Notes: generated from the sequence alone by a model not told the origin. A stretch of 54,064 nt of DNA from JAICND01 sp035281425 (GCA_035281425.1 DATEDX010000065.1:1-54064); one strand, 5' to 3'; positions 32,454-41,093 are shown, numbered from the stretch's first letter. A program made the numbers and translations.

Positions 32454-33326
32454 ATGGAAACGGGGCGGGTGGAGGTAGCGGGACCGCTTGATCTGCGACG
32501 GACCCTTGCCTCGGCGTTGGGTCACCTCCGACCGGACGGCTTCTGGAAGGTGATGCGGACCCCGGAAGGTCCGGCATCGCTCCATCTACGGCGCCGCCAG
32601 GCGACGGTGGAATTCCGCGCCTTCGGTCCCGGTGCCACTTGGGCCGCCGCGGCCGTGCCGGAGTTGGTCGGAGCCCACGACGACACCAATTCCTTCACCA
32701 CTGACCATCCCTTGATCGCGGAGCTGGCCCGCCGCCACCCGGGCTGGAGGATGGGCCGAACCCGGCTGGTCTTCGAAGCCTTGCTGGTGGCGATCGTCGC
32801 CCAGAAGGTCACCGGCAAAGAAGCCGCCCGCGGCTACCGGGGTTTGCAACGGCGCTTCTCGGAACCGGCACCGGGCCCCGAGCCGTTGCTCCTCCCTCCC
32901 GATCCGGTCAAGCTGACCGAAGCCCCCTACTACGACCTCCACCCGCTGGGGATCGAGCAGCGACGCGCCGACACCATCCGCCGAGCCGCCCGGCTCCATC
33001 AACATCTGCAGGATCTGGCCCTGCAGCCATCCGCGGTGGCTCGCTCGCAGCTGCAACTCATCCCCGGGGTGGGGGAGTGGACCTCCGCCGAGGTGGTCAC
33101 GGTCAGCCACGGCGACCCCGACGCCGTCTCGGTGGGTGACTTCCACCTGAAAAACGAGGTCGTCTTCCACCTCACCGGTCGACCGCGGGGAACCGACGCC
33201 GAGATGCTGGAACTGCTCGAGCCCTTCCGTCCTCACCGGGGAAGAGTGGTCCGGCTCCTCTCCACCCTCGGCCACGCCCCCGCCTTCGGCCCTCGCCTCC
33301 CGATCCGGGACATGACCGGCATCTGA
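32454..33326 (+). CDS. DNA-3-methyladenine glycosylase II, AlkA-like
   Basis: A 290-residue base-excision repair enzyme. The N-terminal 90 residues resemble the AlkA N-domain (DGFWKVMRTPEGPASLHLR); the core is a helix-hairpin-helix glycosylase with hairpin LIPGVGEWT (residues 202-210) and catalytic Asp229 in SVGDFHLKNEV. It excises alkylated purines. The C-terminus (FRPHRGRVVRLL) matches the family. It is the second alkylation repair gene in the window with the AlkD-like gene at 4828. It stands alone after a strong hairpin. Confidence 0.9.
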   Translation: METGRVEVAGPLDLRRTLASALGHLRPDGFWKVMRTPEGPASLHLRRRQATVEFRAFGPGATWAAAAVPELVGAHDDTNSFTTDHPLIAELARRHPGWRMGRTRLVFEALLVAIVAQKVTGKEAARGYRGLQRRFSEPAPGPEPLLLPPDPVKLTEAPYYDLHPLGIEQRRADTIRRAARLHQHLQDLALQPSAVARSQLQLIPGVGEWTSAEVVTVSHGDPDAVSVGDFHLKNEVVFHLTGRPRGTDAEMLELLEPFRPHRGRVVRLLSTLGHAPAFGPRLPIRDMTGI

Positions 33327-33341
33327 CTCCCCTCTCCTCGG

Positions 33342-33390
33342 TTCTTATCAGCAAATGAGGGCGCGGAAGGGCCGGTTTGGCAGATAAGAA
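33342..33390. terminator. Candidate bidirectional terminator between convergent genes
   Basis: TTCTTATC (33342-33349) pairs with GATAAGAA (33383-33390); inside, AGCAAA and TTTGGCA pair with mismatches. It fills the 64-base gap between the AlkA-like gene (+) and the esterase gene (-). The stem is short and interrupted, so this is tentative. Confidence 0.4.
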
Positions 33391-34266
33391 TCAGGGTTGG
33401 GTGAAGTTGGCGATGAGATCACCGACCACCTCAGGACGGCGGACGGCGGCATGGTCGGCGCCGGGTAGCACTTCCAAGGTGACCGCATATCCGCCGCCGG
33501 TGAGGGCCTCGGCCAGTTGCCGGCTGAATTCCGGAGGGACCAGTTCGTCGGCCTCGCCATGGATCAGCAGCACCCTGAGGTCGGGATTGCCACCCAGGTA
33601 AGTGAAGGCGTTGCCGGCTTCCCAGGGGGCGGGATCAACCTCGAAACGGGTGCCGAAATAGGAGGCCAAAACCAGGGTGAACTTGGTGACGTCGTAGGGT
33701 CCGGCCAGGCCCACGAAGGCGGAGGGCAGGGCCGAACCCTGCAAGGGGCAGTCACCGGTGAATTCGTCTCCGGCCAGGGCCACCACCGAGGCCAGTTGCG
33801 CCCCGGCGGAGTGGGCCACAATTAGCGGTGGGACGGGGTTGGTGGTGTAGTTGCCCGCTTCGGTGGCGGCCCATCGAACGGCGCAAGCGACATCTTCAAA
33901 ACTCTCCGGGTAGCCGCCGCTGCTGGTCCGGTAGGTGGTGTTGACGGCCACCATGCCCTGCTCGGCCAGGGCCGAGGCGAGGGGGGCCATGGTCGAAGGG
34001 TCTCCTCCGAACCACCCCCCACCGTGAAACAAAACCGCCACCGGACCGTCGGTGGTGGAGTCCGGCCCGTAGATGTCAACCGGAAGCCCACCGGCCAACG
34101 ACGTCGAGGTGAGGAGATGGGGGAGTTCGACCTGGGTGGTAGGGACCGAGGAGGGGGGGGAGGTGGTGGTGACCGGCGGTTGTGGAGGTGAGGTCGTGGT
34201 TGTGACCGCCGGTTCTCCCGAGCAGGCGACCAGAACGAGCAGAATCAGCGCCGGGCGACGGAGCAT
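33391..34266 (-). CDS. Alpha/beta-hydrolase (carboxylesterase-like) lipoprotein
   Basis: A 291-residue exported hydrolase. Lipobox VLVAC (Cys15) is followed by a Thr/Pro linker (residues 20-47). The oxyanion motif is HGGGW (81-85); the triad is Ser153 in AHSAGAQ, Asp240 in HGEADELV and His272 in PGADHAAV, as in hormone-sensitive-lipase/BD-FAE type esterases. It probably hydrolyses small esters at the outer membrane face. ATG overlaps the pgl stop by one base (TGATG), so it is translated from the pgl message. Confidence 0.88.
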   Translation of the reverse strand: MLRRPALILLVLVACSGEPAVTTTTSPPQPPVTTTSPPSSVPTTQVELPHLLTSTSLAGGLPVDIYGPDSTTDGPVAVLFHGGGWFGGDPSTMAPLASALAEQGMVAVNTTYRTSSGGYPESFEDVACAVRWAATEAGNYTTNPVPPLIVAHSAGAQLASVVALAGDEFTGDCPLQGSALPSAFVGLAGPYDVTKFTLVLASYFGTRFEVDPAPWEAGNAFTYLGGNPDLRVLLIHGEADELVPPEFSRQLAEALTGGGYAVTLEVLPGADHAAVRRPEVVGDLIANFTQP

Positions 34267-34955
34267 CAAAGGCTGAGCTTCGACGCCGCTGCCTCATCGA
34301 CCAGCCAGGTGACCTCTTTAGCTCCGGCGGCAACGATGGTGGCGGGGAAATCCTCGCCAGCGGCGATAGCAGCCAGAGTCTCGGCTTTGTCTGCTCCCGC
34401 CACCAGGAAATACACCAGTCTTGCCTGGTGGAGGAAAGGCACCGTGGCCGTCAGCCTCCACGTATCGAGATGGGTCACGTGATTAGCGACATACCACCGC
34501 CTCTCGACATGAAGGGCGGCGGTGCTGGGGAAAAGGGAGGCGGTGTGGCCGTCGCCGCCGATGCCGAGCAGGACCAAGTCGGGTTGGTGATCTTGGGGAT
34601 GAAGGGAGCGCAGGGTCGCTTCGTAGTGGGCGGCGGACTCTTCCGGCTCCAACCACGGCGCCCAGCGAGGCCGGTGCAGGGTGGCGTCGACGTGATCGAA
34701 CAGGGTGGCCGCCGCCATCCGGCCGTTGGACTGTTGATGGTCGTGCGGCACCCAACGTTCGTCGGCCAGCCAGGCGTCCACCCGTTCCCAGCGGGCGGGC
34801 AGGCCTCGCAGTTGCTGGTAGGTGGCGGCCGGGGTTGACCCCCCAGCTAGGCCCAGAGAAACCCTCGGTCCGGGCGCATCCCGCATCACCGCGGCAATCT
34901 TCTGCGCTGCCGCCTCGGCCAATTCCTCCGAGTTGGCGAAGACCTCGATGTTCAC
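34266..34955 (-). CDS. pgl: 6-phosphogluconolactonase
   Basis: A 229-residue SugarP_isomerase-fold enzyme (DevB type) hydrolysing 6-phosphogluconolactone. Signatures are VSLGLAGGSTPAATYQQLRG (residues 32-51), DERWVPHDHQQSNGRM (about 70-85) and LLGIGGDGHTASLFP (about 127-141). Start is GTG 34955, giving VNIEVFANSEELA. It supplies the middle step between the zwf and gnd products, yet lies 25 kb from that pair, coupled instead to an exported esterase gene. The upstream 144 bases are filled by repeats. Confidence 0.93.
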   Translation of the reverse strand: MNIEVFANSEELAEAAAQKIAAVMRDAPGPRVSLGLAGGSTPAATYQQLRGLPARWERVDAWLADERWVPHDHQQSNGRMAAATLFDHVDATLHRPRWAPWLEPEESAAHYEATLRSLHPQDHQPDLVLLGIGGDGHTASLFPSTAALHVERRWYVANHVTHLDTWRLTATVPFLHQARLVYFLVAGADKAETLAAIAAGEDFPATIVAAGAKEVTWLVDEAAASKLSL

Positions 34956-34985
34956 CCAGTCAGGCTACCCCCGGCTCGGAGTCAG

Positions 34986-35033
34986 CCCCCTCCGGCCCTC
35001 CGCGCCACCTCCCCCAACGCTCACTCCGTTCGC
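34986..35033 (-). repeat. 48-bp inverted repeat flanking the protease gene, left copy
   Basis: Its reverse complement matches 36852-36899 in 47 of 48 positions (core GCGAACGGAGTGAGCGTTGG). It lies between pgl and the protease gene, directly beside a heptamer array, mirroring the arrangement on the other side of the protease gene. Confidence 0.85.
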
Positions 35034-35035
35034 GA

Positions 35036-35097
35036 GACGGAAGACGGAGGACGGAAGACGTGAGGTCTTCCTCCCCCAGCGTCTTCCGTCTTCCGTC
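35036..35097. repeat. Heptamer array with inverted half (GACGGAA ... TTCCGTC)
   Basis: GACGGAA, GACGGAG, GACGGAA and GACGTGA run forward (35036-35063), then a 20-base spacer, then two TTCCGTC units (35084-35097) in the opposite sense. The two halves can pair to a hairpin (GACGGAAGACG with CGTCTTCCGTC), which may end the protease transcript. Confidence 0.75.
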
Positions 35098-35099
35098 TC

Positions 35100-36689
35100 T
35101 CACACGTCACCGATAGCCACGAAAGTGTTGAGAATCCGGTCCAAAGCTTCGAAGTCGCGTTCGGCATTGGCCTGGATCTGAACCAGGATCAGATAGGAAC
35201 GATCCGCCGGCACCGCCGCCACTACCACAAAGGTCGCTCCCACCCCTCCACAGTTGGTGTAGAGGTCGTATTGGCCCTCGTACGCCGGATCCGAATAGGG
35301 CGACCTGCCTTCGTAGTTGCAGGTTCCCTCCAGTCCGGCATTGACTTCGTCGAGAATGGTCACCTCGTCGAGGCTGGCGAGAAGGTCGGAGGAGGCGGAG
35401 AGGATCATCCCCGGGGTGTCCCACCCGGAGATGAAGGCGTCAAGAGAGGACGAGGCCCGAACGTCGATGATGTAATTGCCGGCTTCGTCGGTGTAGGGGG
35501 CACCGTCGACGTCAGACCATTCCACCGGGACTTCCACTTGAACCGCACCGGTGTCGTCTTGGATGAGCACGAACTCGCTGTAGGGCTCGAGCGAGGGGTC
35601 GGCGGTGACGTCGTCTTCCAACTCCTCGGCAAAGGAGAACGCTTCGGTCAGGGCGTCACCGTTGATCTGGCCGGCCAGCACCTGGCTCGTGTTCCAGCGC
35701 AACACCTCGACTCGCATGGGGTCGTCGGCGGAGTGGGTGCGGATCACGTCGCAGTAGCTCGACATGGTGCCGTCGGACCCGAGCGTGATCCCTTCTAAGT
35801 TGGTGAGGATGTCACCTCCGGTAATGCCGGTCTGGTCGGCTGGAGACCCGCTCGCTACCGAACTGACCCAAATCCCGCTGACCCCGGCGGCCTGGTCGAA
35901 CACCGCCACGCCGTTGACACCGATCGATTCGAAGTCCGCACCGGCCTGTAACTGGTCGACGATGCCCCGGGCCTCGGTCACGCTGATGGCGTAGTTCTGG
36001 TCGGTGTCAGAGCGGCCGGCATAGTTGATGCCGATCACCAGAGCATCTTCGGTGATCAGCGGACCGCCCGAGTTGCCGGGGTTGATGCGGGCGTCGTGTT
36101 CGATGACATGGTCGACCGAGGCCCATTCGGTCTCTACCGCGGTATCCGCCTTGGAGACGATTCCACGAGTGAGGGTGAACTGGGGGTCGCCGAGGGGATA
36201 GCCCGCCGCGTAGACATCGATCCCCGGGCGGATGTCTTGCTCATACCAGCCGAGGAAAGGGAAACCCTCGCCGTCGATGTCGATTACCGCCAAGTCGGAA
36301 CATTCCGACACGCCCAGGATGCGGGCATTGAGGGGAGTGTCGTCCTCACCCACATAAACCTGGAGGAGTCCGGCCCCGGTGACTACATGGTTGTTGGTCA
36401 CCGCGATCCCGGATGGATCGATGATGAATCCCGATCCCGATCCGGCGGCTTCATAGGCACCGATCTCCGGATCGACGAAGGTTCCTTGGGCGACGATCTG
36501 AACCACCGCCGCCGGAGCCGTGTCGATGTCGGTCGCCATCCCCTCCGGCAGGGTCGAGGTGGTTAGGGCCGAGCTGGTGGTGGTAGTGCCGCCGGTGGTG
36601 GAAGTCGGTGAGACCTCACCTCCACAGGCCGCCAGCACCAGGCTGATGGCCAATCCCGCCACCAGCAGTCGCCGCAATATTGAAGACAT
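35100..36689 (-). CDS. Trypsin-like serine protease with PDZ domain, lipoprotein (DegP/HtrA-like)
   Basis: A 529-residue exported protease. Start ATG 36689 has AAGGAG six bases upstream; extension to 36746 is rejected as it lacks a signal. Lipobox LAAC (Cys22) and a Thr/Ser linker (26-47) lead to a trypsin-like domain with His101 (TNNHVV), Asp132 (CSDLAVID) and Ser207 (NPGNSGGP). A PDZ domain covers about residues 270-350 (SVASGSPADQTGITGGDILTN-like pattern). The last 160 residues form an extra domain with two cysteines, not part of classic HtrA. A likely envelope quality-control enzyme. The gene is bracketed by inverted 48-bp repeats and heptamer arrays. Confidence 0.9.
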   Translation of the reverse strand: MSSILRRLLVAGLAISLVLAACGGEVSPTSTTGGTTTTSSALTTSTLPEGMATDIDTAPAAVVQIVAQGTFVDPEIGAYEAAGSGSGFIIDPSGIAVTNNHVVTGAGLLQVYVGEDDTPLNARILGVSECSDLAVIDIDGEGFPFLGWYEQDIRPGIDVYAAGYPLGDPQFTLTRGIVSKADTAVETEWASVDHVIEHDARINPGNSGGPLITEDALVIGINYAGRSDTDQNYAISVTEARGIVDQLQAGADFESIGVNGVAVFDQAAGVSGIWVSSVASGSPADQTGITGGDILTNLEGITLGSDGTMSSYCDVIRTHSADDPMRVEVLRWNTSQVLAGQINGDALTEAFSFAEELEDDVTADPSLEPYSEFVLIQDDTGAVQVEVPVEWSDVDGAPYTDEAGNYIIDVRASSSLDAFISGWDTPGMILSASSDLLASLDEVTILDEVNAGLEGTCNYEGRSPYSDPAYEGQYDLYTNCGGVGATFVVVAAVPADRSYLILVQIQANAERDFEALDRILNTFVAIGDV

Positions 36690-36778
36690 CGAAGGCTCCT
36701 TGATACTCAATGAGGTTGGGTCCATTTCTATCGGTACGGAGTACACCAGATGAAGAGGCCGAAAGGCGGAATCAGGGA

Positions 36779-36831
36779 GATGGAAGACGGAAGACGGAAG
36801 ACGGAAGACGGAAGACGGAAGACGGAAGACG
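36779..36831 (+). repeat. Heptamer tandem array, GATGGAA + six GACGGAA units
   Basis: One GATGGAA unit, six perfect GACGGAA units and a partial GACG fill much of the 236-base gap upstream of the protease gene. It is the longest homogeneous array in the window. Equivalent units in the other orientation occur at 41734-41761. Confidence 0.85.
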
Positions 36832-36851
36832 CCCCGAGCTCTTCCTCCCCA

Positions 36852-36899
36852 GCGAACGGAGTGAGCGTTGGGGGAGGTGGCCCGGAGGGCCGGAGGGGG
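36852..36899 (+). repeat. 48-bp inverted repeat flanking the protease gene, right copy
   Basis: This pairs with 34986-35033 in inverse orientation (47/48). It ends about 27 bases before the stop of the coiled-coil membrane protein gene. Just before it, CTCTTCCTCCCCAGCG resembles a direct repeat at 35065-35081 on the far side. Confidence 0.85.
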
Positions 36900-36925
36900 T
36901 TCAGGGAGTCGCCCCCTGGGATGGG

Positions 36926-37678
36926 CTAGACCTGGGGCAGGACTTGACGGAGGTGATGTTCAACCTCTTCCAGGCCCTCGGTGTAGGCGTTGAGTTCTTC
37001 TCGTAGGGTGCGGATCTCATCGGTAGGTTGGCCGGGACCGCTGGTATTGAGAGCGAGCGAGTGGGCCTTCAAGGCCAGGGTGTCGATGCCGGTGGTGGTG
37101 GCAAGGATGCGGCCGGCGACTTCATCGCGGCGCTGACGGATGTTGGTCACTTCGGCCAGTTGTGCCGCCAGTTCCTCCTGCACCGGTCCCTCGCTCAGAG
37201 AGGCGAGGCGGGCGGCCAGCCGCTTCTCATCGACCGAACCGAGGAATCGATCAGCCCGTTGCAGCCACAACACCGTGTCGTACATCCGGCGCAGGGTCTC
37301 GGTGACCCGGGCGAGGAGCCCCTCGTTTTCGCCGCCGCTCCAGGCGTCGACGGCGTGTTCGAGTCGGTCGCGGGCTTCCAAGGCCGCCACCATCAGGGGA
37401 AGGTGATCTGAGTCGAGAGCCGAGAGGTCGCGGTCGAACTCGGGAGCGACCATGCGCGCCGCCAGCTTGGGATCGCGGAGATGGAGGATGGCGGAAGTGA
37501 CAAATCCCACCACTCCGGCGCCGGCGATGAATGCCACCGGGACTCCGAGGAGGAGGCCGGCCCCAATCAGTCCCCCGGTGGCCACCACCCCGGCCGGTGA
37601 GAACATCGATCGGAGCAGACGCCGGCTCCTGCGGGTAGCCGGGCTATAGCGGAAAACGCTGCTCCAGCGGTCGGGCAT
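36926..37678 (-). CDS. Membrane protein with helical/coiled-coil domain, unknown function
   Basis: A 250-residue protein, last gene of a three-gene operon. Residues 1-25 are basic and polar, 27-62 form a hydrophobic hairpin (FSPAGVVATGGLIGAGLLLG then VAFIAGAGVVGFVTSAI), and 80-250 are almost wholly helical and charged, with heptad-like runs at the end (TLREELNAYTEGLEEVEHHL). The layout recalls XpaC-like proteins that accompany TelA/VWA genes, but no diagnostic motif was seen, so this is only a suggestion. The start lies 10 bases after the VWA gene's stop. Confidence 0.75.
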   Translation of the reverse strand: MPDRWSSVFRYSPATRRSRRLLRSMFSPAGVVATGGLIGAGLLLGVPVAFIAGAGVVGFVTSAILHLRDPKLAARMVAPEFDRDLSALDSDHLPLMVAALEARDRLEHAVDAWSGGENEGLLARVTETLRRMYDTVLWLQRADRFLGSVDEKRLAARLASLSEGPVQEELAAQLAEVTNIRQRRDEVAGRILATTTGIDTLALKAHSLALNTSGPGQPTDEIRTLREELNAYTEGLEEVEHHLRQVLPQV

Positions 37679-37688
37679 CAGCTCCTCA

Positions 37689-39458
37689 TCAGAAGTTCGA
37701 GATCACCTGCTGGAAGACTCGCTCGATCGTGAGCGGGTCGGTGGCGGTGTAGACCCGAGCGCGGGAGGCGTTGGCGATCTCGGTCAGTTCGGTGATAGAA
37801 GCGTCCTCCCCATAGGCCACCGGGAATACTCGCACCACATCCCGCTCGCTCGACCCGAGATAGGTGAGCAGAGGGTCGATGTCACAGCCGGGCGGATTGT
37901 CGTCGCAGCGACCGTCGGTAAGGAGAAGGACGGCGTTGATCTTGGTCTGATCAAAACCTGCCCGCACTGCCTCCACCGCGGCCCGGGTGGAGTCGTAGAG
38001 CCCGGTGCCACCTCCCGGCACCAGCGACTCCACCGTCTCTTCCAGTTCGCTTCGGATCTCCGACATCGGAGCGGGAGCAATCAACTCCAGATAGTCCTGG
38101 TCTCCGTTGAGCTCGGTGGAGAAAACCCACAGGCCGACTTCGTCGGCCGGTTTGAACTCATCAAGGCTGGAGAGCACCGCCAGTTTGGCGAGTTCCAGCT
38201 TGGAGTAGCCGTCACCGGCCAGATCGCTCATCGACCCGGAGACGTCGATCAGCATGATGATGCGGGCGGACTTGCGGTTCTCCTCCCAGCTGTCGACCAG
38301 CGCTGCCAGCACCGCCGGATCCGGCACGGCCAGTTCAGTGTCGGGCTTCGAGGGGTTGAGGCCGTTTTCGGTGTTGATGGGATCGCCGATCGGAACCGCC
38401 GGATTACCGGGGCGGAAACCGAACTCAAGGACCGCCTGCTGGTTGTCGGGGTCGTCGATGACGTACTCCCGGAAGGCGATGGCGGCTTGGCGGGAGGTGT
38501 CATCGACCCAGGGCGCATCGAGGACATAGGCGGGATTGTCGGAGTAGAGGGTTCCTTCGGCCGGGTACACCGCCACCAGCGGTACCCGGGGGGCGGGACC
38601 GGGGGTCCCCGTGTCGGCGGGATCGCCCCGGTTGTAGGCGATGATGGAGACCTCCTCCACCGCTACCGCCGAGGCATAGGTGAGGCCGCGTCCGGCCTGG
38701 TCCTCGCGGTACATGTTGTCGAGGAAGGTGAGGGTGGTGTCGCCGTAGTGGACGGTGGCGGCCTCCACTCCCCGCACGAACTCCACCACTTCCGGGTTGG
38801 CGATGTCGGCTTCGGTGAGGCCGCTGGTCTTGCCGGTAGCGGCGTAGTAGATGGCGGCGGTGGCGGCCAAACCGGAGGTGGAGAAGTTGGGGTTGGTCTT
38901 CCCAAGCCGGAACTGACCCCACTCCGGGTGACCGAAAGCGCCCCACCCTTCGGGGTTGTTGGCCAGGGCCAGGATGTCGGCCCAGCCGATGTCTCGTTCT
39001 GGCCACCCGAGCGCCTCGGCCATGGGGCGGGGCATCCCCAACACGAGCGGGGTGACCATGATTCGCTCGAAGTCGTTGGCAATGGGAGCCTCACCCCGTT
39101 CCGACAAGCGGTGGTTGACCACCACGCCCCAGGTACTCGCCGAAGGGCTCCAGAACACCGGGGCCGGACCGGCAGAGCCGTCATCGGGCCAGCCTTCCGC
39201 CAGCAATCGGGCCGACACGCCCGAGGACTGGCGGTAGATGGTGATGACGGCACACTCGCCGTTGAACTCTTGTCCTCGAGCGTTGAACTCCTCCGCCAGC
39301 CGGGTCAGCAGGGTGAACTTTTCCGGCGAGCTGGCGGCCGGGACCTCGCGGCAGCCGTCGGGAACGGTGGGCAGGCCGGGGTCGGTGGGGTCGGTTCCCC
39401 CGGTGGCGCATCCGGCGAGGAGGCCGACCAGGGTCATGACCAGCCAGCGATTCTTCAT
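37689..39458 (-). CDS. Solute-binding-protein-like lipoprotein fused to a VWA domain
   Basis: A 589-residue lipoprotein (lipobox LLAGC, Cys17). Residues 40-365 resemble a type 2 periplasmic binding protein (EKFTLLTRLAEEFNARGQEF; VFWSPSASTWGVVVNHRLSE; NFSTSGLAATAAIYYA). Residues 395-589 are a von Willebrand factor A domain with the MIDAS motif DVSGS at 405-409, Thr in GGGTGLYDST and Asp in LLTDGRCDD, so a divalent metal can bind. Two Cys in the loop CDDNPPGCD may pair. The fusion suggests a surface protein that senses or delivers a ligand and binds a partner through the VWA domain. It lies between a second binding-protein-like gene and a coiled-coil membrane protein gene. Confidence 0.85.
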   Translation of the reverse strand: MKNRWLVMTLVGLLAGCATGGTDPTDPGLPTVPDGCREVPAASSPEKFTLLTRLAEEFNARGQEFNGECAVITIYRQSSGVSARLLAEGWPDDGSAGPAPVFWSPSASTWGVVVNHRLSERGEAPIANDFERIMVTPLVLGMPRPMAEALGWPERDIGWADILALANNPEGWGAFGHPEWGQFRLGKTNPNFSTSGLAATAAIYYAATGKTSGLTEADIANPEVVEFVRGVEAATVHYGDTTLTFLDNMYREDQAGRGLTYASAVAVEEVSIIAYNRGDPADTGTPGPAPRVPLVAVYPAEGTLYSDNPAYVLDAPWVDDTSRQAAIAFREYVIDDPDNQQAVLEFGFRPGNPAVPIGDPINTENGLNPSKPDTELAVPDPAVLAALVDSWEENRKSARIIMLIDVSGSMSDLAGDGYSKLELAKLAVLSSLDEFKPADEVGLWVFSTELNGDQDYLELIAPAPMSEIRSELEETVESLVPGGGTGLYDSTRAAVEAVRAGFDQTKINAVLLLTDGRCDDNPPGCDIDPLLTYLGSSERDVVRVFPVAYGEDASITELTEIANASRARVYTATDPLTIERVFQQVISNF

Positions 39459-39459
39459 C

Positions 39460-40398
39460 TCAACCTCCTACCACCTCTTGCCAGGACGCCACCAGCGTTT
39501 CCCGCTGGGCCGGGTCAACTGCGGCCAGCTCTCCTCCCGGAGAGCCCAGGCCCTCGGGAAGATCGACCGCTTCACCTGCCAGGGGACGCAGACCCAGGCT
39601 ACCCAGCAGGGCCTGCAATTCCTCGCCGGAGAGCTCCTCCGCCAGATTGCGGGCGGCTCTCCCTTCCCCATACACGCCGACCACCACGAAGGGGGTGGGA
39701 TCGGGGTAGAAAACCGCCAGCCTCCCCGCCCGCTGGCGGGCGTTCTCGAGTTGGGAGGCGATTGCCACCTCCGAGGTGACCACAGCATCGGCCCGGCTGG
39801 GGAACAGGATCAGATCGGAGGTGAGCTGGCCTTCATCGGGGGCACGCAGGCGGACGTTCGAGCCAAAGCCGGGCGACTGGGCGACCCCTGCCTCGACGAA
39901 CAAGCGCCAGGCTTCCAGGTCGGCGATGCCTTCGGTTGGATCGGCCAAGCCCAGGGCCACGGTTCCCCACGAGGCCGGTCCCCCCAGATCAGACCAGCTG
40001 ACTCCCGCCTGGTCGATCAGACAGCTGATATCGATGGCGCAGCCTCTCTGTAAGGCCGGGCTGCGTTCCTGCCAGATGGCGATCGCGATCGGAGAACGAG
40101 CGAAGGGAGTCGCAGTGACTCCTTCCGGGTAGTCCCCGACGGCGGCGATTACCAACGTGCCTTCTCCGATCTCGGTGCCGGGGCGATAGGTAGCTCGAGC
40201 GGCTCCGAGGCGGGAGGCCAGCCCATCACAGGCCAATTGGTAGGCGCTGGGGCAGGCGAGGGTGACGTCGGCGTCTACCGGGATGGTGGTGGAGGAGCCG
40301 GGATCGGATGGGCCGGTGTCGCGGGTGAAGAACCACCCCGCCGCCAGCACCATCGATCCGAGAGCCAAAGCGACGAGCCCGGCCCGCCACCCGCTCAT
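39460..40398 (-). CDS. Membrane-anchored solute-binding-protein-like protein
   Basis: A 312-residue protein with an N-terminal hydrophobic anchor (residues 5-24) without a lipobox cysteine, then a binding-protein-like fold: VTATPFARSPIAIAIWQER (about 94-112), GPASWGTVALGLADPTEG and FPSRADAVVTSEVAIASQL are typical of type 2 periplasmic-binding domains such as ModA/SBP_bac_11. Cys49-Cys57 and Cys119-Cys125 may form disulfides. It is the first gene of the operon with the VWA fusion, only one base away. No transporter gene accompanies it. It may be a paralogue of the N-terminal domain of that fusion. Confidence 0.75.
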   Translation of the reverse strand: MSGWRAGLVALALGSMVLAAGWFFTRDTGPSDPGSSTTIPVDADVTLACPSAYQLACDGLASRLGAARATYRPGTEIGEGTLVIAAVGDYPEGVTATPFARSPIAIAIWQERSPALQRGCAIDISCLIDQAGVSWSDLGGPASWGTVALGLADPTEGIADLEAWRLFVEAGVAQSPGFGSNVRLRAPDEGQLTSDLILFPSRADAVVTSEVAIASQLENARQRAGRLAVFYPDPTPFVVVGVYGEGRAARNLAEELSGEELQALLGSLGLRPLAGEAVDLPEGLGSPGGELAAVDPAQRETLVASWQEVVGG

Positions 40399-40466
40399 TG
40401 CGCTGCCCGGCTCGTCATCGGAAGAAGATGGTAGGAGTCACTTGGAGATGACCTAGCCTCGGGGCG

Positions 40467-41093
40467 GTGAGATCAAAGCAGGTCGCCGTCGCTTGGAGAG
40501 GCGGCAAGGTCTCCGCCCGCCTCTATGACGGGGGCGGTCCTCCTCTCTTGCTTGCCCATGGAGCAGGGAGCGATCAGCGCCACCCCCGCATGGTCGGACT
40601 GGCGGCTGCCTTGGCACGGGAGGGGTTGTCGGTCCTCACCTTCAACTATCCGTACACGGAGGCGGGGCGGAAGCGTCCCGATCAGCAGCCCGTTCTCTTG
40701 GAGGTGCACCGGGCGGCCCGCGACCACTTGTCCGACATGGCGGGAGGAGAGGTGGTGCTGGCCGGTCGGTCGATGGGAGGCCGGATGGGCACCTACCTGG
40801 CCGCGGCGGGGGAGCCGGCCCGGGCGCTGGTGCTCTACGCCTACCCGCTGCATCCCGCCGGGCAACCCGACAAGTTGCGCTTCGATCATCTCCCCGAGAT
40901 CACCCAGCCCATGCTCTTCATCCAGGGGACCCGCGACGCCCTCTCCCGGATGGATCTCTTCGATCGATATATCCGTCCCCTGCCGCGGGCGACGGTGCGA
41001 GTCCTCGAGGGGGCCACCCACGCACTCGACCGCCGCCCCGAGCAGACCGAAGCCCTGGCCTCCCTCACCGTCGGCTGGCTGGCCGGAATCTAG
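40467..41093 (+). CDS. Alpha/beta-hydrolase (KANL3/Tex30-like family)
   Basis: A 208-residue cytoplasmic hydrolase. Oxyanion segment LLLAHGAGSDQ (28-38), nucleophile Ser102 in AGRSMGGRM, Asp157 in IQGTRDALS and His185 in EGATHALDRR make a complete triad. The short size and HGAGS motif fit the KANL3/Tex30-like (DLH-type) hydrolases of unknown substrate. The start is GTG 40467. A 68-base gap separates it from the divergent binding-protein operon and should hold both promoters, but no clear boxes were seen. Confidence 0.87.
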   Translation: MRSKQVAVAWRGGKVSARLYDGGGPPLLLAHGAGSDQRHPRMVGLAAALAREGLSVLTFNYPYTEAGRKRPDQQPVLLEVHRAARDHLSDMAGGEVVLAGRSMGGRMGTYLAAAGEPARALVLYAYPLHPAGQPDKLRFDHLPEITQPMLFIQGTRDALSRMDLFDRYIRPLPRATVRVLEGATHALDRRPEQTEALASLTVGWLAGI

